A stretch of 64,000 nucleotides of DNA from Ctenopharyngodon idella (taxonomy: Eukaryota > Chordata > Actinopteri > Cypriniformes > Xenocyprididae): the NCBI RefSeq assembly GCF_019924925.1, contig NC_067226.1, positions 26,901,501 through 26,965,500 of the forward strand, in the 5' to 3' direction. Shown here piece by piece: positions 13,050-25,915 of this stretch. Below the pieces are notes generated by a model. It worked only from the letters and a program-made list of their open reading frames with translations, did no database searches and had not been told where the DNA came from. Every line of letters begins with the position of its first letter. Within the stretch, counting starts at the first letter, position 1. Both the position numbers and the translations under genes were made by a program.

Positions 13050-13850
13050 CAGGGCTTGACATTAACTTTTTCGCTCACTTTGGTTTTCCAAAGTTACTAG
13101 CCACAATTTTGGCATTGATACCATGAGGAAAAACTGCCATACAGATATTTTTAATATTATCTCATAATTTGGCAGCAGGTATATTAGGCTGCTGTCACTT
13201 TAAGACCTGACGTACGGATCCATTATACTGTTACACATGCGTTTCTTTCTCAACTGTTTACGTTCACTTAAAACATAACTGACTGTGTTTACGTGAAAAC
13301 TCGCCAAGACTGGCATTTTGACGTTATTTTGTGTGTATTTGACTGTTTAAGCACAATAAACAGCAAAAGAACTCATTTTAATACTGAGAGATGGCTTTAT
13401 GTGTACTTTGGGTGTGAGCACAAAATCTGTGGGAAAGTAAAATTACACGCAATATGCTCAATCCCATGCTTAAATTCAAGTCCTGTAACACCAGCAATAT
13501 TCATCCGGACCAAATGAAACAAGTGAGTGAGGGGAGGCGGGTTTGTGTGTCAACTCCCTGTCAGAGAGATGAGAGAGAGAGAAAGCGCAGTTGGTATCGT
13601 GTATCTATTCTGCAGAAAACCAGTACTGGAAGTGTTTCAGATATTTCAATATCGATAAGTATTTAAAAATCAATATTTTTGACAACACTACATTGCACTT
13701 AGTTTATTATTTCAGATCCCTTTTTAAAAGACTACAATTGAAAAATGTTTATATTATATATAAAATTCAAAGTTGGCTAGTAGGAGTGACTGCGTTACAC
13801 ACCACTGCTGAAATCCACCTGTATTTGGCGGGTGTTAATGTCAAGCCCTG
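13050..13850. mobile_element. Non-autonomous hAT-type transposon with 8-bp target duplication
   Basis: The termini are CAGGGCTTGACATTAAC at 13050 and its inverted counterpart GTTAATGTCAAGCCCTG ending at 13850. The flanks are CATGTGAC (13042-13049) and CATGTCAC (13851-13858), an 8-bp duplication with one mismatch. CAGGG termini plus 8-bp duplications are hAT hallmarks. The 801-bp interior has only short open frames, so it depends on a transposase from elsewhere. Confidence 0.85.
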
Positions 13851-13864
13851 CATGTCACCATTAA

Positions 13865-14215
13865 AAGTACTATGGTACAGTGGTCACTTACAAAAAAGTA
13901 CCATGTTTTGTTTTTGTTTTTTTGGGTGGGATGGACGAGTACCATAGAACTACTATGATATTCGTACTATGGATTAAATAATATAAATACCATGGTACAC
14001 AAATTTTAGTACCATGGTATATATGCAAGTACCATAGTATTTATCAACTGATTTCATCATTGTATCATGATAACATCACAGTACACTTACTGTTACTGTG
14101 GTGGTACCATGGTACAATAATTTTATCAAATAGCACTATGGTACTTGCCATGGTATTTACATACACTAGTACTCCAGAATGCAATGATAGCATGTCTAAA
14201 AACATGATGGCATAT
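13865..14215. repeat. Cluster of TACCATGGTA-like palindromic words
   Basis: The short palindrome GTACCATGGTAC and its one-base variants recur more than ten times in about 350 bp, irregularly spaced. Similar clusters lie at 27830-28680 and, in a GTACTATAGTA form, at 40015-40145. Confidence 0.7.
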
Positions 14216-14339
14216 ACCATGTCCCAAAACCTGTATTATCATGTAAAAACTATTGTTTAGTGTCCTTCTGGTTCATTCTCAAAGTGGCAAAAAGCCCCAA
14301 ACAGTAATTGAAAAAGGCTTATGTTTGATATTGATGTTG

Positions 14340-14430
14340 AACTGGCCTAAGGTCATGGGTTCGATTCCCAAGAAAAATACATAAAAAATGCTTTGGATAA
14401 AAGTGTCTGGCAAATGTAAATAAATAAATG
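14340..14430 (+). repeat. SINE remnant with L2-type tail
   Basis: A box-B-like GGGTTCGATTCCC (14357-14369) is followed by GCTTTGGATAAAAGTGTCTG (about 14390). That tail is shared by many fish SINEs mobilised by L2-like LINEs (family knowledge). The upstream tRNA half is decayed. Confidence 0.6.
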
Positions 14431-14639
14431 TTGAAATAATAACACTGTAAAAATGAGCAGTTAAAGGAAAGGTGAGAGAAAAGTAAAAGAAAAAATAGAG
14501 CTGATTTAGGAATCTCTGCCCTCTGAGGTCAATGTCGATAGTAAATCAGGTGCTCTTTTTAAAAATCTCCCATATTGCAATTCACATAATAGTTCATAAG
14601 GTCTTAAAAATCAATAAACAATGAAGCGGTTAAATAACT

Positions 14640-15000
14640 AAAGTGAAAGTCTTGGATGTGGTCATTTTAATTTGCACAAATGGAACATACCGCAGAGTAT
14701 ATGAAATGAAGTCTGAATTAGATTGGACATCACTAATTAAAAGTAGCCGAGATGTCTATCTCACTCTCCTTTGGGTTTGAAAAGCCACACAGACCAGGAT
14801 ATTTAAACGTCCAATGATGAAGTGAATGAACGAATGCGAAGTGCTTTGATTCTTTCATTTCGTGGTGTCACTGCAATATTCGCTGCTGATATTATCGGGT
14901 CACGCTGACACGTTTCAGCTTCCATCGCCTCTCTTCCTTCTCTCACACACATCTGACCTTAAACATATTCAGTGCACTGCCACTTGTGCTGGGCTCCACA
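14640..15000. other. Repeat-free stretch, candidate conserved non-coding element
   Basis: There is no recognisable repeat, base composition is balanced for this window, and an ACTAATTAAAAG homeodomain-like word occurs at about 14731. Conservation cannot be judged from one sequence. Confidence 0.25.
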
Positions 15001-15714
15001 TGTAATACATAATTAAACAGCTCCCCTTATCACCTCATCTCCAGACAAGCAATAAGGCAGCCTGCCTTTGTGGCTTTGACGTGCAGAGGATAAGACCAGG
15101 ACACAAGCTAGAGAAAAGACTACGTTGGGTGTGCAGGGGGAAAAGGGTTCATAAAGAGTAAATATGAAGGGTGCTTTCAGAAATAAAACTGTTTTCTTCA
15201 TAAGCTGAACTGTTGCCTTATTATTACCTGTCAGATAGTCTAACATAAACACTGTATCATAGCAAATAAAAAATAAAACCCTGCAACATAACCAACAACA
15301 AACAAGAGACTTATGCATTAATGTGATTCTGAACAAGTCTTAAATCCAAAACAAGCGAAACCTTGCAGTCTAGGTTTTCTGGTAATGAAAACATGATATG
15401 CAACATCAAACAAGAGCTTAATATAAAGTCATGAATCCCAAATGCATTAAAGACATGGTTAAACATAAAAAAAAACCTGGTTAAATCTGGTGAGACAAAA
15501 TATAACCAGAGGCAAAGAAATATTTTACAAAAACAAAGACCTACAACAAGTATATTAAGTCACTGGAAATATGCAAAACATGCAAAAATGGCAAAACATT
15601 TTTTCAACCCAAGCACAATGTTTGCATATGAAATGCACGGTTTGCAAAGGGTCAGACTGAAAGATTCAAATAACTAAACAACATAAACATATTAATAAAA
15701 TATTGCAAAAATTA

Positions 15715-16045
15715 ATAATAAAATAAATATATAAATAAAATAATAATAAAATAAAAATATTGTTATAAGTAGTGCTTCAAGTGACAGTTTATTAAACTTT
15801 TAACATGTTTTATTTTTACCATTATTATTATCATTATTATTATTATTATATTGCTCTTTTTTATTTTATTTTCATATATACATAAATACATATATATACA
15901 CATAAAAAAGAGCAACATAAATAAATATAAATATATATTATAAATATACTTATATATTTATATATATATATATATATATATTGCTCTTTTTTATTTTATT
16001 TTCATATATATTATATATTAAAATACATAAATAATGATTTTCTGG
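15715..16045. repeat. AT-rich low-complexity region with a duplicated word
   Basis: TTGCTCTTTTTTATTTTATT occurs near 15851 and again near 15980, with an inverted AAAAAAGAGCAA at about 15904. (TA)n lies between. Confidence 0.7.
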
Positions 16046-16477
16046 TGCAACAAAAAGTTTAGATCGAAACTTGAATAAAAAGCAAATCAAAAGTCTACCC
16101 AACAGCTACTCAAGCCCACAACCAAAGTAAGTATTTTACCAGTTTCATGCTGTGATTGTTTTGATTCCAGCGCCACAGCATCACACTCATCTTCCTCTAC
16201 CCTTTATCTTCCTCACTTCACCTGCCGGCGGTCCAGACACACGGATCCCATTTACAATCCAACAGAGCAGGAGAGCAGCATCCATCACAGAGAGAGGTTT
16301 AGAGGAGGTGAGGAAAGGTCTGATAGAGAAAGAAGAATGATAGATCCATACTAAAGGAAGTTCAAATGAACCAGGTTTGAATTCAAGAGGATGAAGAAGA
16401 GTTTGAGAAGAGTGATGGAGTGGATGGTGGTACCAGAGATTGAGAGAAAGAGAAAGTGAAGCAGACAGAGCTCTCAC

Positions 16478-16516
16478 CGCTAATGCTGTGCCATGCTGAG
16501 GACAGCTGCCTCCGGT
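16478..16516 (-). other. Candidate 39-bp cassette exon of nav2
   Basis: On the minus strand a segment of exactly 39 bp lies between a good acceptor (GTGTGTTTCAG|ACC) and a strong donor (GCG|GTGAGAG). It has no stop in the frame set by nav2 exon 1 and would add 13 residues (TGGSCPQHGTALA) in phase 0 between the two certain exons. It lies in a repeat-poor, relatively GC-rich island (16150-16740) within the intron. I recognise no homology to mammalian NAV2 residues at this place, so it may be a chance match of splice signals. Confidence 0.3.
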
Positions 16517-16857
16517 CTGAAACACACACCAGCCAGTGCTCACATGAGCCAAACCAAACAGCTGAAGGGGGTGGGGAGGAGAGACCAGCTGGATAGGCAG
16601 TCCTCCGTCAGCAGTGGATGGGGGAATCCCTCTTTACCTCCCCCACACGACCCCTCCATTACACCCTCTCCCTCCAACCATGCATCCATCCCTACACTGA
16701 AAGGTCCCGGCAGACCACTGTTTATCCAATAAAACTATTAACCAACTCACAATCATCAACAAGTGAACTCAAATGCATCACCTAAACACATTATCTTTCT
16801 GATATAATCTTTAGCTCTATGAGGCTTCTTCAATATGTCATCAATAATTAAACGGAA

Positions 16858-17099
16858 TTAAACAGAAGTTGTGAATTGCGTTAGTCTTCCCTATTGTGAT
16901 GTAAATACGAGTGAAAGGGCTTTTCGAACAAGAATAAATGTAGGATGGGACTTGATTTTGTCCATCAGGAATTGATTGGATGGTTGTGGTTTGCTATTGG
17001 TCGATCTCATGTGAGTGACAGGTTGTCCCGCCCTTGCTCCAGTAAACAGTATTCCATAAAAAATAAGAATTATCAATTTTGATTTCATGGTGACTTTAA
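16858..17099 (-). repeat. TTAA-type element, family with AGTCACCATGAA end
   Basis: Inverted copy of the family seen at 26642-26966. Shared features are the complement of AAAGTCACCATGAAATCA at the 17099 end, GGTTGTGGTTTGCTATTGGT, GACAGGTTGTCCCGCCCTT and CTTCCCTATTGTGA. The TTAA at 17096-17099 is intact; the other end lacks about 12 bases. Confidence 0.7.
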
Positions 17100-17170
17100 A
17101 GATCGGAATCGCAAAGTTATTTTTTTCCAGTTCATTAACAATTACAATTACTGATTTTTTAAAATATATA

Positions 17171-17665
17171 CAGTACAGTGCAAAAGTCTTAGGCCACCAT
17201 CAGCTTTGCTGTTTTAGCAATGTTTTAATGACCATCCATTTTTATTTTTCAGTCTCTTTATTACGATACAAACAGAAAATACAGGAATATGTACACAACA
17301 TGTAAAAACAATTCTGAACAAAATGGCTTCTTTAAGCAAAAATCAGTATTTAGCGTGACCTCCTGAATCTTGAAGAAAATCTGAGAAACTTCATCTCATC
17401 ATATTTTGAAAGTTTTCTAGGCCTTCCAGTTTAGGTTTAAGAGAGCCGGTTCCTGCTATTGCTCAAGTGTAAGGGGAGGTCACTAAATACTTGCCACTTG
17501 CCTTGTTTTTTTCTGATTTTTTCAGGGTTTTTTTTATACTACATTCAAATTTACTGTATTTTCTGGTTATATTCTAATAAAGAGACTGAGAAATAATTAT
17601 ATATGGTCATTATATCATTGCTAAAACAACATCTAATTGTGGCCTAAGACTTTTGCACAGTACTG
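17171..17665. mobile_element. Non-autonomous Tc1/mariner element
   Basis: The left end CAGTACAGTGCAAAAGTCTT and right end AAGACTTTTGCACAGTACTG are inverted repeats with one mismatch. The flanking dinucleotide is TA on both sides (17169-17170 and 17666-17667). The arms extend imperfectly to about 130 bp. The middle has no transposase. Confidence 0.85.
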
Positions 17666-17684
17666 TATATTTTTAAGAAATAAT

Positions 17685-17794
17685 ATATATATATATATAT
17701 ATATATACATACACACACATCATTTCTCGTAAATGAACAATATACAGTCTGATTGGTGAGTGTTTTTGATTGATTGATTGATTGATTGATTGAA
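17685..17794. repeat. (TA)n and (GATT)n microsatellites
   Basis: (TA)n at about 17685-17707 and six GATT units at about 17769-17794. Confidence 0.9.
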
Positions 17795-19256
17795 AAGAAT
17801 TGGTTCATAAGAGGTTCATTTATACACAAATCAAAAAACACTGGCCAAACAATAGAATGATGTGCTGTCTGTGTCAATGAAGAAGTATCACTTTGTATTA
17901 TTGTGTGTTGCCTAGTCAACATTGGCAAAATGCAAACTTTCTAAAACTGTTAACAGAACTGAATATCATAAAAATCTTTTGGTTCGAGAACTTTTTCCGT
18001 CCATACAATGAAAGTCAATGGAGTCCAAAACATCATTAATTGCATAGACACTGTTCAAAATATCTTCTTTTGTTTTCCACAGAAAAAAAAAAATCCCTTT
18101 AAATATGATATTTTCTCTGTATTATGTGAATAAGATATGTTGGTACTGACTTACAAGTACTGGTATTACTAGTGTTGCCTCTTACTTACAAGTACATACT
18201 TTAGAAGTAAGCACATTGGTTCAGCTTAAGGTGAAATGTGCTAAGCAGATAATAAAACATCTAAATCCTAAACATTTAACAAACACATAGGAATACAAGT
18301 ACATCTCTTACTACTATAGCTACTATATATACTGTATACTATACAGTTAAAACAACTAAACATATGATCTAGATTTCCTCACAAACTATTTTTGTAAATA
18401 CACTGCATTACTATGAATATTTAAAAGTCTGTCATTTACAGGGTGATTGCTAATTAGGCTATCTGATTGTAAGAAGGTGAGCCAATTTAATTAAACACAC
18501 TGTCAGCAGACATCAAGTGTGCAAACACAGTGAAATAATGGACAGTTAATCATAATATGAATAAGAAAATGGGTTAAATCTGACTGGATGATTAATTAGC
18601 CAGTGTGAAAAGGGCTGAACTCTCTAATGACGATCCACACTTCAGATCTGTCTGCTGTTGCACAGCATTTGTGTAGCACACCCTTGTCAACTTTCTGCAG
18701 ACCCCGAGGGTCTGAAAACACAGAGGTCAGAACCTCTTTTCCTTTCCCCCCCCCACAGTTGTGGTGTTGGAGTGTGTGGTACAGACTGCTGGCATGAGCT
18801 GCGGTGTGGAGACACGAGGTGTTCCCCATCTCCAAGCTCTCGCCAAAACAGATGCCAAACCACAAATTACAAGCCAAATTTTAGTTTCTGGGGATCGCCC
18901 AAGTTTCTGCCCTCATTCCCACACTAAAGAACCCGAGAGGCTGCAAAATGAAGCATGTTTTAAATATATACAACACACACAGGGCTTCTTACTCAAGCAG
19001 ATGTTTTGAAACTGTGACAGAGGGGATCTACTAGAGCTTGAAGATTTTAGCAGTTTTGGCAAAGCTACAGTGAAACTTAAGTTTGCCAAGCAGCGAGCTA
19101 TACTTAATATAAAGTAGTTAAAGTCAAGCTAAAACAAACAAACAAATAAACTAAAGTTACTAACAAGACAATTACATTGGATAAAAATGAAATAAAATAA
19201 AAAATAATAAAATAAATATTTCATTTAATTGTATTTTATTCTTATCTATTTTATTA

Positions 19257-19261
<5 letters not shown>

Positions 19262-19290
<29 letters not shown>
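19262..19290. repeat. (TA)n microsatellite
   Basis: Uninterrupted TA run in an AT-rich tract. Confidence 0.9.
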
Positions 19291-19294
<4 letters not shown>

Positions 19295-21992
19295 CACTCT
19301 TCTCTTAAATTTAATCTTTATTTAAAGTAATGAAAATGACAATATTTTAAGCATAACATTTTAAATTCTCTTCAACACTGGATTTTAGGATGCTTTTTCT
19401 TTAATGGATAAACATTACCGTAAACCAATCCAACAAGAGTTTAGTCGCATCTCAAATGACTCGTATAAAAGTTTTCTCACTAAATCAGGCTCATCTAAAG
19501 CTAATTGCCTCTTTACAACTCAATCAAAGTGTGAGAAAAACACATTGAACATTTCAACAGATTTATTGTGCTTCTGTAGAGCCGAGTGATATGTGGCGGA
19601 CGCTACATGTGTCGGGCAATAGTGAACAAGCTCATTAAAAAAACAACAGCTTTGAATCACAGGCTACACTCGCCATTCATTCTGCCAATGGATGGTAAAA
19701 TAAATCCAAGTATGTGTGGACAATGAGGGGGCTCACCCTGTGGAGAGGGCTCTTTGTTTTGGGAGACCCCCATCATCTGCTTTTCGGGAGGTTAGGGGGG
19801 TGGATAGGTCCCCACTGCCAGGCTGTTAGGGGGTGGGTGGGACATATGGGCTTTCTGGGGCGCTGACACAAAATCACGAGGGATTCAGAGGCACCCTGGG
19901 TATCCTAAAAGAGAATAGAGCCTGTGGTGGAGGGGCTGGAGTTGTTGCAGGCACTGTGTGAACTCAAGAAACACTTGTAAGGAATGTCCAACTGCTGATG
20001 TCATGATCCTGTTAGCTAGCATTTTAGCATTTCCTTTCGCTTCTCCTTTCGATTCCTAGAAACGATAGGTTTTGTTAAAATACCAACACAAATAACAAAT
20101 TCTCAGGGGGAAAAAAACTGCAAACAAAAATTAAAATGGCAAAAAATTCTTAGAAAGTTTGAATTATTATTAAGATTTATGTATAATATCTGGTTATAGT
20201 ATTTAACACATATATTAATATTTAAAGCAATCTATTCATATAATAATATAATATATCAATTGTAAATTACTACTGTTATAAAAAACAACAAAATATTACA
20301 TATACAAATACATATGAATATAACATTGTAGTATTTTATGCTGTATTGTACTTGTATACAGCATATTATATGAATAGACTGTTTCAAATATTAATATATG
20401 TATTAAATATATTTTTGTCAGCAATATATTTGTAAATATTCACAATATTTGACTATATCTATCCATCTATCTCCTAGAGAATTCTCAAACTTTTTCAGTC
20501 ATTAAAGACATAAAATTGACACATTTGCCGAGATTTAAGACAAAAATGATGCAGTCGTGATAGAAATGTAACTGTGATGTTGGACATCCATGCACAGCAT
20601 CACAGTCACATCTGTGGGTGGTTGCCATAGTTACCAACTGGCTAATGAAAGAGTGTTTTATCAAGAAGTCATGATGAGAACTGATGTTAACATGCTGTTA
20701 GAAGAAGTTCCTCCTGCAGTGTTTCTAGTGCATGTTGATGAGCCTTTTTTGCTACATTTCATGTATAATGAACCACAGCAGTAATTGAAATAATTCCAAA
20801 TAATTATTCCTTGCATATAACATAGTATGTGTTATATATACAGTATCGAACATGTAAATATGATCTTAAGATATTTGGACATGTGCTTAAAAAATAAATA
20901 TATATATTTATAAAAATTTTTAAATAGTCCTTCAATCCAATTGGCTTTTAAGAATTTTGCTTATTTTGTTTTATCATTGATATCATTGTAGCACCCAACC
21001 TTAAACTATTAACTATCAAATCAGCCGAATTCAATTGGAAATTTCCATTGACTCATTCAATCTGAGCTATATTCAAACTGGCCTGGGACAGTCTCACTGA
21101 CACTTGGCATGTTTGGTTCGATTAAAAAGAAAAACTGATGCGATTTCGCTGCCCTGGTGCGCACCAAACAACAAACTCTGGTAAGGTTTGACTGAAATAT
21201 GATTGCAACATGACCAAAGACATCTAAATTAATCAAAAATAGGACATGATGTCACAAGATGCGACCCTAAAAAAAAGGATGAAATGCTCAAGCATTCCTG
21301 GTTTTTCTTGTAATAGGAGCTACGTTGCCCATTTCAGTTTAGTACAGGCGTTGGAACCGATGTCTCCTTGTAAAAGAACCAAGAGAAACAAACTACAAGT
21401 GTGAACACACTGTAAATGCAAGTAAACTGATCCTACCCAGAATCCACCTGCTCAAAGTGAGGACCTCAGTAATTTCCATTGAAATCAAAGCAGCCAATGA
21501 CCATTAACCTAAATCCCAGCAAACATCACAACTCACGCTTTCACTACCGACAAAGGTCAAGCACTCAAAGCTTCATCAGCTGTGACCTTTCACCTCGACC
21601 TGAACACAAATGCATGTTGACCTTTATACTGTTCACATCGCCCACTTCACGCCAGATCTGCGGTCAAATTACCAAGCAGCATCCGGACACATAACGACAC
21701 GTTTCTCGGCATGGTGGCATTTCTATGATGGAGTACCATAAAGCGAAGACAAAAGGGTGAGACTTAAACAGACAGACACTCAGGACGACAGATGTCTTGA
21801 TTGACATGTCCAAGGACAGATGGAGGAAGTACATCTAAACATATGCAGATCACAAAAAGACAGACACCCAGTCTAGAATCATCTCATTTATAAGATCTAA
21901 TGAATGTCTCTACAGTTAGTTATTCTTTTACACTTAATTTAAAGTCTTAAAGTCAAGATGAAATCAAAACTGACCTCAATTTCTTTCTTTAA

Positions 21993-23303
21993 AGTGTAAC
22001 TTTGCAGATTTTTAACCCGCTTTGTATTGTTACAATGTCGGCAGTATATGTAAATGAACATGTGTTCACATGTGTTCATCTGTGTTACCTGGACCGAGAA
22101 ATTAACGTTTATTTGTCAGCAACAGACTTTTGACATCTCCAGGGTTTTCGTAAATAACTCCAGATTATACTTCCGCATTTTTGTATCCCCGCCAACAGAC
22201 AGTCGGATCAACAGAGGGTTATTAGCAGAAGAACTGAAAATTGTATCATACTATTGCCACGTTCCAGGCAACCCGTAACCCGTGTTTTTCCAACCTTCTA
22301 CCCGTGAAAGTGCACTGGAACGGGAATCAAACCCGTGACTTCCCACCCATGAACTTGTACTAGATCGATGTACTCCCAGTTCGGCACTCTGACGTCACAT
22401 AGCCCGCGAAACAACAATGGCAGCCCCTACGGATGCGGTGTTTATGCAAGTGCGCGGTAAAATAACGTAAAATAAAAGTTATAACAGCTCCTCTTGCCTT
22501 ATGCGCCGTTTTTCCTCCTCCGTTTCCCTCAAATAAGCAAGGAGTAAGCACCTTTGGCGATAGAAATGATTGTAAATGAGCATAAGCCCCGTACGGTCCG
22601 CCATGCTGGTTTGTTTACACTCAGGCAGTTTGGCGTGACTTGCCTGGAAAGCTACAAAGTCGTGAGTCGTTGTTTGAAGTCGTTACTTACGGGCTCAAAA
22701 ACCTGCCTGGAACGCAGCATAAGTCTACTCTTTAAACAGCATTATGGTAAAAATGGAACACTATGGCAACAGCTTTCTTTCAGTTTCCCCCCTCCGTTTG
22801 GCCCACACTGTGTTAGTAGTCATCCAGTTTAATATGTTGACTATAAACACTTTTCAGATTTTTTGGCGTTCTCTCCTTATTTATGATTCTTTGCAGCCTT
22901 TAGCCATTGCCTGCAACGTTGTGGATCCTTCACTGGAAACCAAAAGTAACTCACTCCCGCTAAACATTCACTCTTTGAATTCTTGCACCCAGAAACAATA
23001 CAAGTCAACACCATTATGAATAAAAGTTTGCTAAGAAGTATTTCCTACTAAAGCAAGGTGGTATGTGACTGGTCAAGCGTATCCATAGCAGACTGGTGGG
23101 AGTGGCCTTGGACGGCAACATGCCCAGTGCATTATGGGTGTTAAAGTTTTCCTACCTATTTGGCAAAAGGGAAGACAACAGTGTTTTTTTTTTATTTTTT
23201 TCCTCTAGTCAGGTAGCACCGATTTCAAAAAATGTTTTGCCTTTCTACTGTATAGGCAGACAAGTTTAATGAAAGCCCATTTTGCCAGCGGTGAAGTATC
23301 CCT
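21993..23303. mobile_element. TTAA-flanked non-autonomous transposon, about 1.3 kb
   Basis: The left end after TTAA (21989-21992) reads AGTGTAACTTTGCAG. The right end, read inward on the complement, is AGGGATACTTCACCGCTGG, followed by TTAA at 23304-23307. The terminal match is limited. The interior has a tRNA-B-box-like GGAATCAAACCCG near 22325 and GC-rich segments, but no transposase. A fragment of the AGTCACCATGAA family abuts it at 21944-21985. Confidence 0.5.
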
Positions 23304-23307
23304 TTAA

Positions 23308-23566
23308 GGGACAGTTGACCCAAAAATGAGGATTTCATCATTCATTGTTCTAAACCTGTTTAACTTTCTTTCTTCTATAGAACACACAACATTGTAAACA
23401 TTGGAGATCAATCAACATTAGACCCAATGGACTTTTACTGCATGGGCAAAAAAGCACTGAAATATTCAAAATTTCTCCCTTTGTGTGCCACAGAAGAAAG
23501 TAAGTTATATAGTTTGGAAACAACATGAGTGTGAGTAAATTATGACATTTTGGGTGAACTATCCCT
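23308..23566. mobile_element. TTAA-flanked inverted-repeat transposon
   Basis: Begins GGGACAGTTGACCCAAAAAT directly after TTAA (23304-23307) and ends TTGGGTGAACTATCCCT before TTAA (23567-23570). The left TTAA is shared with the preceding element. Confidence 0.75.
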
Positions 23567-24537
23567 TTAACACATACAAAAAAAAATACAGCTTGAATTC
23601 CCCCTTTTATTTATTTATTGAGTTATTTATTTAGGTCAGGTATTACTGGGTACTGGATATAAATTTGTAAGAAAAAAGAAATTGGATTAATATCAGTAAA
23701 ACAATCCTTTGAGTTACTTGCATTTCTGTTTTAAAACTATGAACATCTTCAATGTTTGTGCTGTAAACGTCCTCCAGGAATCCAGTATCTAAATAAAAGG
23801 TTTCAAACGTTCTCTTCAAACTGAGATTCACAAATATCTGCACATCGAAACCATCTTCTCCTTTAATCTATTTCAGTATCTGCCTGTTCGTTTTACCCAA
23901 CATCATCTATTTCATATGCAAATTCTTGCAAGACACTTTAAGGAGAAGAAAAAATAGAAACTTTATTTGATCCACTGAGATTAGATGTTTGTTGAGTTTT
24001 ATCAAGCAGGACGGGCTGCAGTTTTTCTTTTGCATTTCTGATAGGAGGCCTCAAAGGAATCACAATCTCACAGACACAAACGCAGGCAGTTTGTCATGCA
24101 TTTAGGACACCTGCTGTGCACACATCACCAAAACAAGTTTCCAGAGTGTTTAAGAGTACTCTCACACAGAGATCTGTTTAGTATCGTTCGTGCCATTAGG
24201 GAACAGTGGAGTGTTACGGTAGTAGAAACAGATGGTGACAGAATGTGAAGTAGTCTTGTGCGCTCAGTGCATTCAGATTTAGCTGACTCTCTGCATATTC
24301 TGACAGCATTAAGATGCTGGCTGTGTACATGTTACGGGAAAACTCAAAAAAATGGAGAGCATGCTATGCATACTGGGTTTTCCTGGGTCAAAAATGGTCT
24401 TCGGTGGTGGCGGACGAACACAGTCATCCAGTAAAAAGTATCCTACCCATATGAAATGAGAGCCCAGCCAGTACTGACAATAAATCCAAAATAAATGCAA
24501 AGAAACAGTTTGTAATATTAACTTATCCTATTTTTTG

Positions 24538-24725
24538 ACGGTAACCATTGACTTTCATAGTATTTTTTTTTCCTACTATGGAAGTCAATGGCTATCCTTA
24601 ACTGTCTGGTTACCAACATTCTTCAAAATATCTTCATTTGTGTTCAAACTTCAGGTTTGAAACAACTTGAGGGTGAGTAAATGATATAAAAATTTTCATT
24701 TTTGGGTGAACTATCCCTTTCAGTT
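24538..24725. repeat. Truncated TTAA-type inverted-repeat element
   Basis: The right half is present: a palindrome around CCTACTATGGAAGTCAATGG, then GAGGGTGAGTAAATGATA, then GGGTGAACTATCCCTTT. The left end is missing. Confidence 0.75.
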
Positions 24726-25639
24726 CAACGCGATGTACACAAAGTGAAAACTCTCGGTATTATAATCAATGAAGCCATCAACGCTGTGCAATAAATCTCT
24801 TATTGACATCGTGCTTATACTTTGTGCTCTGCTGTTTTGTGCGGTGTTGAGTGGATTTTAACTAACTTAAATACCTCTGATTGGCCATTGCGTTCATACA
24901 CTTAACAGATATGTCTGTGATTGGCTACAAACATCAATGCTGCAAAAACATGTTGTAAATAGAAACCTTTGATGCTCTTCACAGAGGGACAAAGATTGGC
25001 GGGACAAAGATTCATTTTGGCAGCTGCCAAAATATTTTCAATGCAGGAAAAACCCTGGCATAAGAGCAATGCATTCTGTGTAAATTCAAGTGACCATCAG
25101 ATGAAAATATGAAGGCGGGAAGCCCATGCAAATGCATGGCTGTATTGTTATGTTAATATCCTTTATCTTATTCAGTGCTCTAGTGCAGACAGCCAGTCCA
25201 CTATATTAGCAAATTAAAACCACTATCACCTGAAAATCAATGTGGAGAAAGAGGCAAAGCCAGAGCCTCCAGGGCAAAGAGCATTAAAATCAATGAGCAG
25301 GAGCACAAAGGCACAGGTTTCAGTCACAGGGCAAGTGTGTGTAAGTGTGATACTGGGAAAAAATAAGTACAGAAGAATAAGAAGGTGCTCAATATGCCAA
25401 CTGTACAAAGTTGAATTTTTTTACAGAAATATGTCTATAAACAAATCAAAGATAAAATGCTACATTAAATGTAGCAGGTGATAGTAAAAGGACAGACCAC
25501 AACAGAACGCACAACTATAACATAAATAAATAAATAAGTGGCTTAAACATAATAAAGGTGTGTCAGAGCTATGGTTTAGTAGTAGAATATATATAAAAGG
25601 CATAAAAAATTTATAATATATTATTATAATTAATATTCA

Positions 25640-25915
25640 TTAAGGATGCATTAAATTGATCAAAAATTTCTAAAAAATGCATTATAGTTTCCACAAAAAC
25701 AACTGTTTTCAACATTGATAATAATAAGAAATATGCGCAAATTTCTTGAGCAGCAAATCAGCATATTAGAATGATTTCTGAAGGATCATGTGACACTAAA
25801 GACTGGAGTAATGATGCTGAAAATTCAGCTTTGCCATCACAGGAATAAATTACATTTTAAAATATATTCAAATAGAAAACACATTTTAAATTGTAATATT
25901 TCACATATATTATTA
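25640..25915 (+). repeat. Interspersed repeat, family R
   Basis: Contains AGCATATTAGAATGATTTCT, GGATCATGTGACACTAAAGA and AAATTCAGCTTTGCCATCAC. Both ends are eroded. Confidence 0.8.

Noticed and set aside
14340..14430. A tRNA gene (B-box GGTTCGATTCC).
   Set aside because: No acceptor stem, anticodon arm or full A-box; the downstream L2-type tail shows it is a SINE remnant.
16187..16552. 121-codon minus-strand frame.
   Set aside because: No recognisable domain. It overlaps the candidate 39-bp exon but has no splice or start evidence for the whole frame.
19733..19830. Possible nav2 exon on the minus strand with a CACAGG|GTGAGC donor and a 28-codon stop-free frame.
   Set aside because: With the nearest acceptor the length is 86 bp, which breaks the phase-0 junctions of the two certain exons. 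The alternative acceptor that restores a length of 78 bp gives an in-frame TGA, and an ATG inside it leaves the wrong phase.
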